Shown here: positions 61,636 through 64,000 of the stretch, one piece after another
How the letters are laid out: every line of letters starts with the position of its first letter
Numbering within the stretch: position 1 is the first letter of the stretch
NCBI GenBank assembly: GCA_001839685.1
Contig: MLAK01000565.1
Coordinates: forward strand, 1-64,000
Length of the DNA stretch: 64,000 nt
Source: Tritrichomonas foetus
Taxonomy: Eukaryota; Parabasalia; Tritrichomonadida; Tritrichomonadidae
Direction: 5' to 3'
The notes under the pieces: model-generated
The model's database searches: none
What the model saw: only the letters and a program-made list of their open reading frames with translations
Told to the model about the DNA's origin: nothing
Position numbers and translations under genes: made by a program

Positions 61636-61697
61636 TCCCAGATGAAACTTTTATTCGCTCGTATGAAATGGCCAAATAAACATTCAATTTTTGCTAA
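61636..61697. promoter_or_regulatory. 62-bp bidirectional promoter region
   Basis: The ATGs of two divergent genes are separated by only 62 bp. It contains AAACTTTTATT (61646-61656) and CATTCAATTTTTG close to the plus-strand ATG. Both leaders must be very short, and core elements must overlap or lie inside the opposite gene. Confidence 0.6.
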
Positions 61698-62822
61698 ATG
61701 ATTGATGAAATCGAAACTCAAAATGAAAAACCACTTGATATAAATCCTGACGATATAAATCCTAACGATTCAAATGACGAAGAGAGAATTCACGACGACT
61801 TCAATCAAAATCCGAATGAAGGCGAAACAGTTTTCCCTGGCTTTTCAAAATGGTCAAGGACATCGTATTGTTGCTTTAAAAACGCAATCAAAGTCGAAAA
61901 CATTGACAGTTTATTTCTCGGTCACTGGGAGATTGATGTTGCCTTACCAATTACAGTAACGATCATTATTGTAAGCTCATATTTGGTTGCCATGATTTTA
62001 ATCTTTCCGGACTTGGCAAATCTTGGAATCTATATGGCTCCTATTTTTTCCATATTGTTCTTTTTGTTTATCTATTCATATTTTCGAATCATCATTGATG
62101 GACCGGGATATCTTCCATTTTATTGGCCAATGTCACATCATGATAATCCTTTGGCTGCACATCACAATGAAAGCAATGGCGATGATCTATCGTCTCTTCT
62201 TGATCATGATGATTTGTCGCCATCAGGAATCCTTTCAACATCTGAGCAATATTTATGGGCAAGAAGTCGTCCAAGGCCAAACAGATGCACTCTTTCAAAA
62301 GAAGGGAGGCGATTTGTTCTTCGGCCAGATCATGTTTGTGGCTGGACGGCTTCCTGGATCGGGAAACGAAATTACAAATTTTTCTTGTTATTTAATTTCT
62401 GGGGATTTGTATATATTTTCACTTTTACTTTCTTTTGTGTTTATGAAATCATTAAACAAGCGAGATCTGACTTTCCTTCTCCAATTCTCGCTGTTTTTTA
62501 TATGTATACATTTTTGGCTCTATCGTTTTCATTGTTTACTGGATCTTTTTGTCTGTCACACACTCACCAAATGCTTGTGAATCAAACATCCTGGGAAGAA
62601 TGGAAATATATTGACTCTTCATACTTCGACGAAGGTGTGAAAAAGAATATAGAAGATGTTTGCGGGCCAATGTCGAAATGGTATACATATTTTTGTCCAA
62701 TTTCACCTTGGATTGGGAAAACAAACGAAGAACTCATTTCAAACTATCCACCTTATCCACAAATGTCAAAGAAGATGAAGAAAAAAGCTACGCCTGTGCC
62801 TCCACGTGCTTTTAAATCATAA
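61698..62822 (+). CDS. DHHC-family palmitoyltransferase-like protein with DHVC core
   Basis: A 374-residue membrane protein with four predicted transmembrane helices (about 78-102, 112-134, 227-252, 262-290). The cytosolic loop between TM2 and TM3 holds VLRPDHVCGWTASWIGKRNY, aligned with the DHHC-CRD end (VLRMDHHCPWI.NCVG..N). The DHHC tetrad is DHVC with Cys kept, but the usual zinc ligands before it are reduced to a single Cys (PNRCTLSKEGRRF). NQTSWEEW after TM4 corresponds to the TTxE motif. DHHC enzymes S-acylate proteins; DHYC variants in yeast stay active, but DHVC with lost zinc ligands is uncertain. The acidic N-terminus has a short NPDD/NPND repeat. The stop TAA is followed by ATG. 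Confidence 0.82.
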   Translation: MIDEIETQNEKPLDINPDDINPNDSNDEERIHDDFNQNPNEGETVFPGFSKWSRTSYCCFKNAIKVENIDSLFLGHWEIDVALPITVTIIIVSSYLVAMILIFPDLANLGIYMAPIFSILFFLFIYSYFRIIIDGPGYLPFYWPMSHHDNPLAAHHNESNGDDLSSLLDHDDLSPSGILSTSEQYLWARSRPRPNRCTLSKEGRRFVLRPDHVCGWTASWIGKRNYKFFLLFNFWGFVYIFTFTFFCVYEIIKQARSDFPSPILAVFYMYTFLALSFSLFTGSFCLSHTHQMLVNQTSWEEWKYIDSSYFDEGVKKNIEDVCGPMSKWYTYFCPISPWIGKTNEELISNYPPYPQMSKKMKKKATPVPPRAFKS

Positions 62823-64000
62823 ATGTTATTAAAAAAAATTCTAGGATCATATTATAAATGTTACTTTTCTTTTTTGTTGATTGATATTACTTTGTTTTTG
62901 ATTTTTAGTTATTTCCTTTTTAATATACAGTGTTTTAATTTTGAGATATTTCTATTTCTTTCTATTTTTGGTGCATGTGATTACTTTGTATTGGTGATGA
63001 ATCAATTTGTAAAATATAAACTCATTATATCTTATGTAGCTCAGAAATATATTTACTAAAACTTTTCATTTTTATATTCATGATCATTCCATTCTTGAGT
63101 TTCATTTATGGAATTTTTACAGCTTAGCAAAAGTGAATCAAATATGATAATAATTACAATAATGTTTAATGATTATGCAACAAAATATTATTTCCAAAAT
63201 AAAATAGTTATTAATACTACGTGTTTCCTGAAGTTTTAGAATGGACTTCAGTATTATCAAGCCATACTAATCGAAATTCTACCATAAAAAAGTATTTCGA
63301 TAACCAAATGGAAGTGCTGTGAATATTTTAATAAGATTTCCTTATTTACTGTAGATGTTTTCTGGAACCTTTGAAGGTATGGTCTCTTCATAATCAGAAA
63401 ACCATTCTTTTGAATTCGTCAATCCATTCAAATTTAAAAACCTTTCTTATTTTGTCTTTTCTAGAGACCAATTTTTACTCTATCTCTTATTAGAAGTGAT
63501 TTACAGAGAAATATTTTGGAATAACAAATTTTTTTCACATCTATACAAAAGATCTGAAATAGTTTCTGTACATTTAGTTTCAATTGAACTCTGAATTAAT
63601 ACGAAGTTTTCAGAATGAGTATTTCTATTCAATTATTTTATTTAGGAAGTTTTTGTATAACCAATATTTATTCCGATGCAATCACTTGACCCATGACAAA
63701 AAAATTTATTTTTATCAATGATAATATTCACGTTTCCCTTTTATATAATACTGGTAATTGTGGTGTTAATGATTATACCAACAAGTATTGGCATACATAT
63801 CCATTGCATTTTTCTAGAAAGATCCCAAATTTACTACAATGAAAAATATAACCTTACACAATCAAAGGTTTTCAATTTAAGCGATAATATGAAAATAATA
63901 TATGGTTGGATTGATTTTGCTAACATTGAAAACCATTCATTTCATTCTTACAGTAATTTTTCTAAATGTCAAATGTGCAATTTTTCTCCTCATAACCATG
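62823..64000. other. 3' intergenic region to window end
   Basis: About 1.2 kb of AT-rich DNA. A 78-codon hydrophobic frame begins directly at the DHHC-like stop (62823-63059) but looks like 3' sequence rather than a gene. Nothing else seen. Confidence 0.55.

Noticed and set aside
62823..63059. 78-codon hydrophobic frame directly after the DHHC-like gene
   Set aside because: Its ATG overlaps the end of the upstream stop region, it is rich in Phe/Ile/Leu as AT-rich 3' DNA would be, and no domain is seen.

Overview
The window is AT-rich, gene-sparse eukaryotic nuclear DNA with almost no introns. Long uninterrupted reading frames encode eukaryote-only proteins (axonemal dynein intermediate chain, IFT81, CFAP206, WASH complex, ARL3, CDT1, USP7, SAGA and CHD-type proteins). 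The mix of flagellar genes, coiled-coil giants, lineage-specific families, stop codons that overlap a TAAA signal and tiny introns with a fused branch/3' splice motif points to a parabasalid flagellate, most likely a trichomonad such as Tritrichomonas. Species assignment is inference. No tRNA, rRNA, CRISPR or complete mobile element was seen.

Left part (1-20.98 kb): the N-terminal 1,907 codons of a giant repeat-containing coiled-coil protein run off the left edge. Then come the outer-arm dynein intermediate chain DNAI1, a TauE/SafE membrane protein with a Cys-rich ectodomain, ribosomal protein RPL27A (uL15), IFT81 and CFAP206 (tail to tail), and WASHC3. Middle part (22-34.9 kb): a GH13 glucosidase broken by one in-frame TAA, a small membrane protein, an ARL3 GTPase that can only be read by removing introns of 23 and 25 nt, a TADA1/HFI1-like SAGA subunit, a 1,427-aa CHD-type protein with a degenerate ATPase and FYRN/FYRC domains, a decayed fragment, a frameshifted gene and a coiled-coil gene.

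Right part (35-64 kb): lineage-specific proteins, a PFA-DSP/Siw14-type phosphatase, CDT1, an LRR-like protein, a USP7-type deubiquitinase, an NRBP/WNK-like pseudokinase, a beta-helix surface protein, a cysteine-free Sep15/SelM-like protein, a Rap/RalGAP-like solenoid protein, a CAMK-type kinase, an unrecognised 570-aa protein, an MFS sugar-porter-like transporter, a PROPPIN/WIPI-like propeller and a DHHC-like acyltransferase with a DHVC core.

Four genes serve the flagellum (DNAI1, IFT81, CFAP206, ARL3), though not as a contiguous operon. Several proteins keep a recognisable fold but lack key residues (CHD ATPase, pseudokinase, RapGAP, PROPPIN, SelM-like, DHHC-like). Non-coding structure that stands out: five 15-20 bp minisatellites just downstream of genes, four of them in convergent spacers; a recurring TCAAAAAGT/ACTTTTTGA motif upstream of genes; and several perfect palindromes or inverted repeats.
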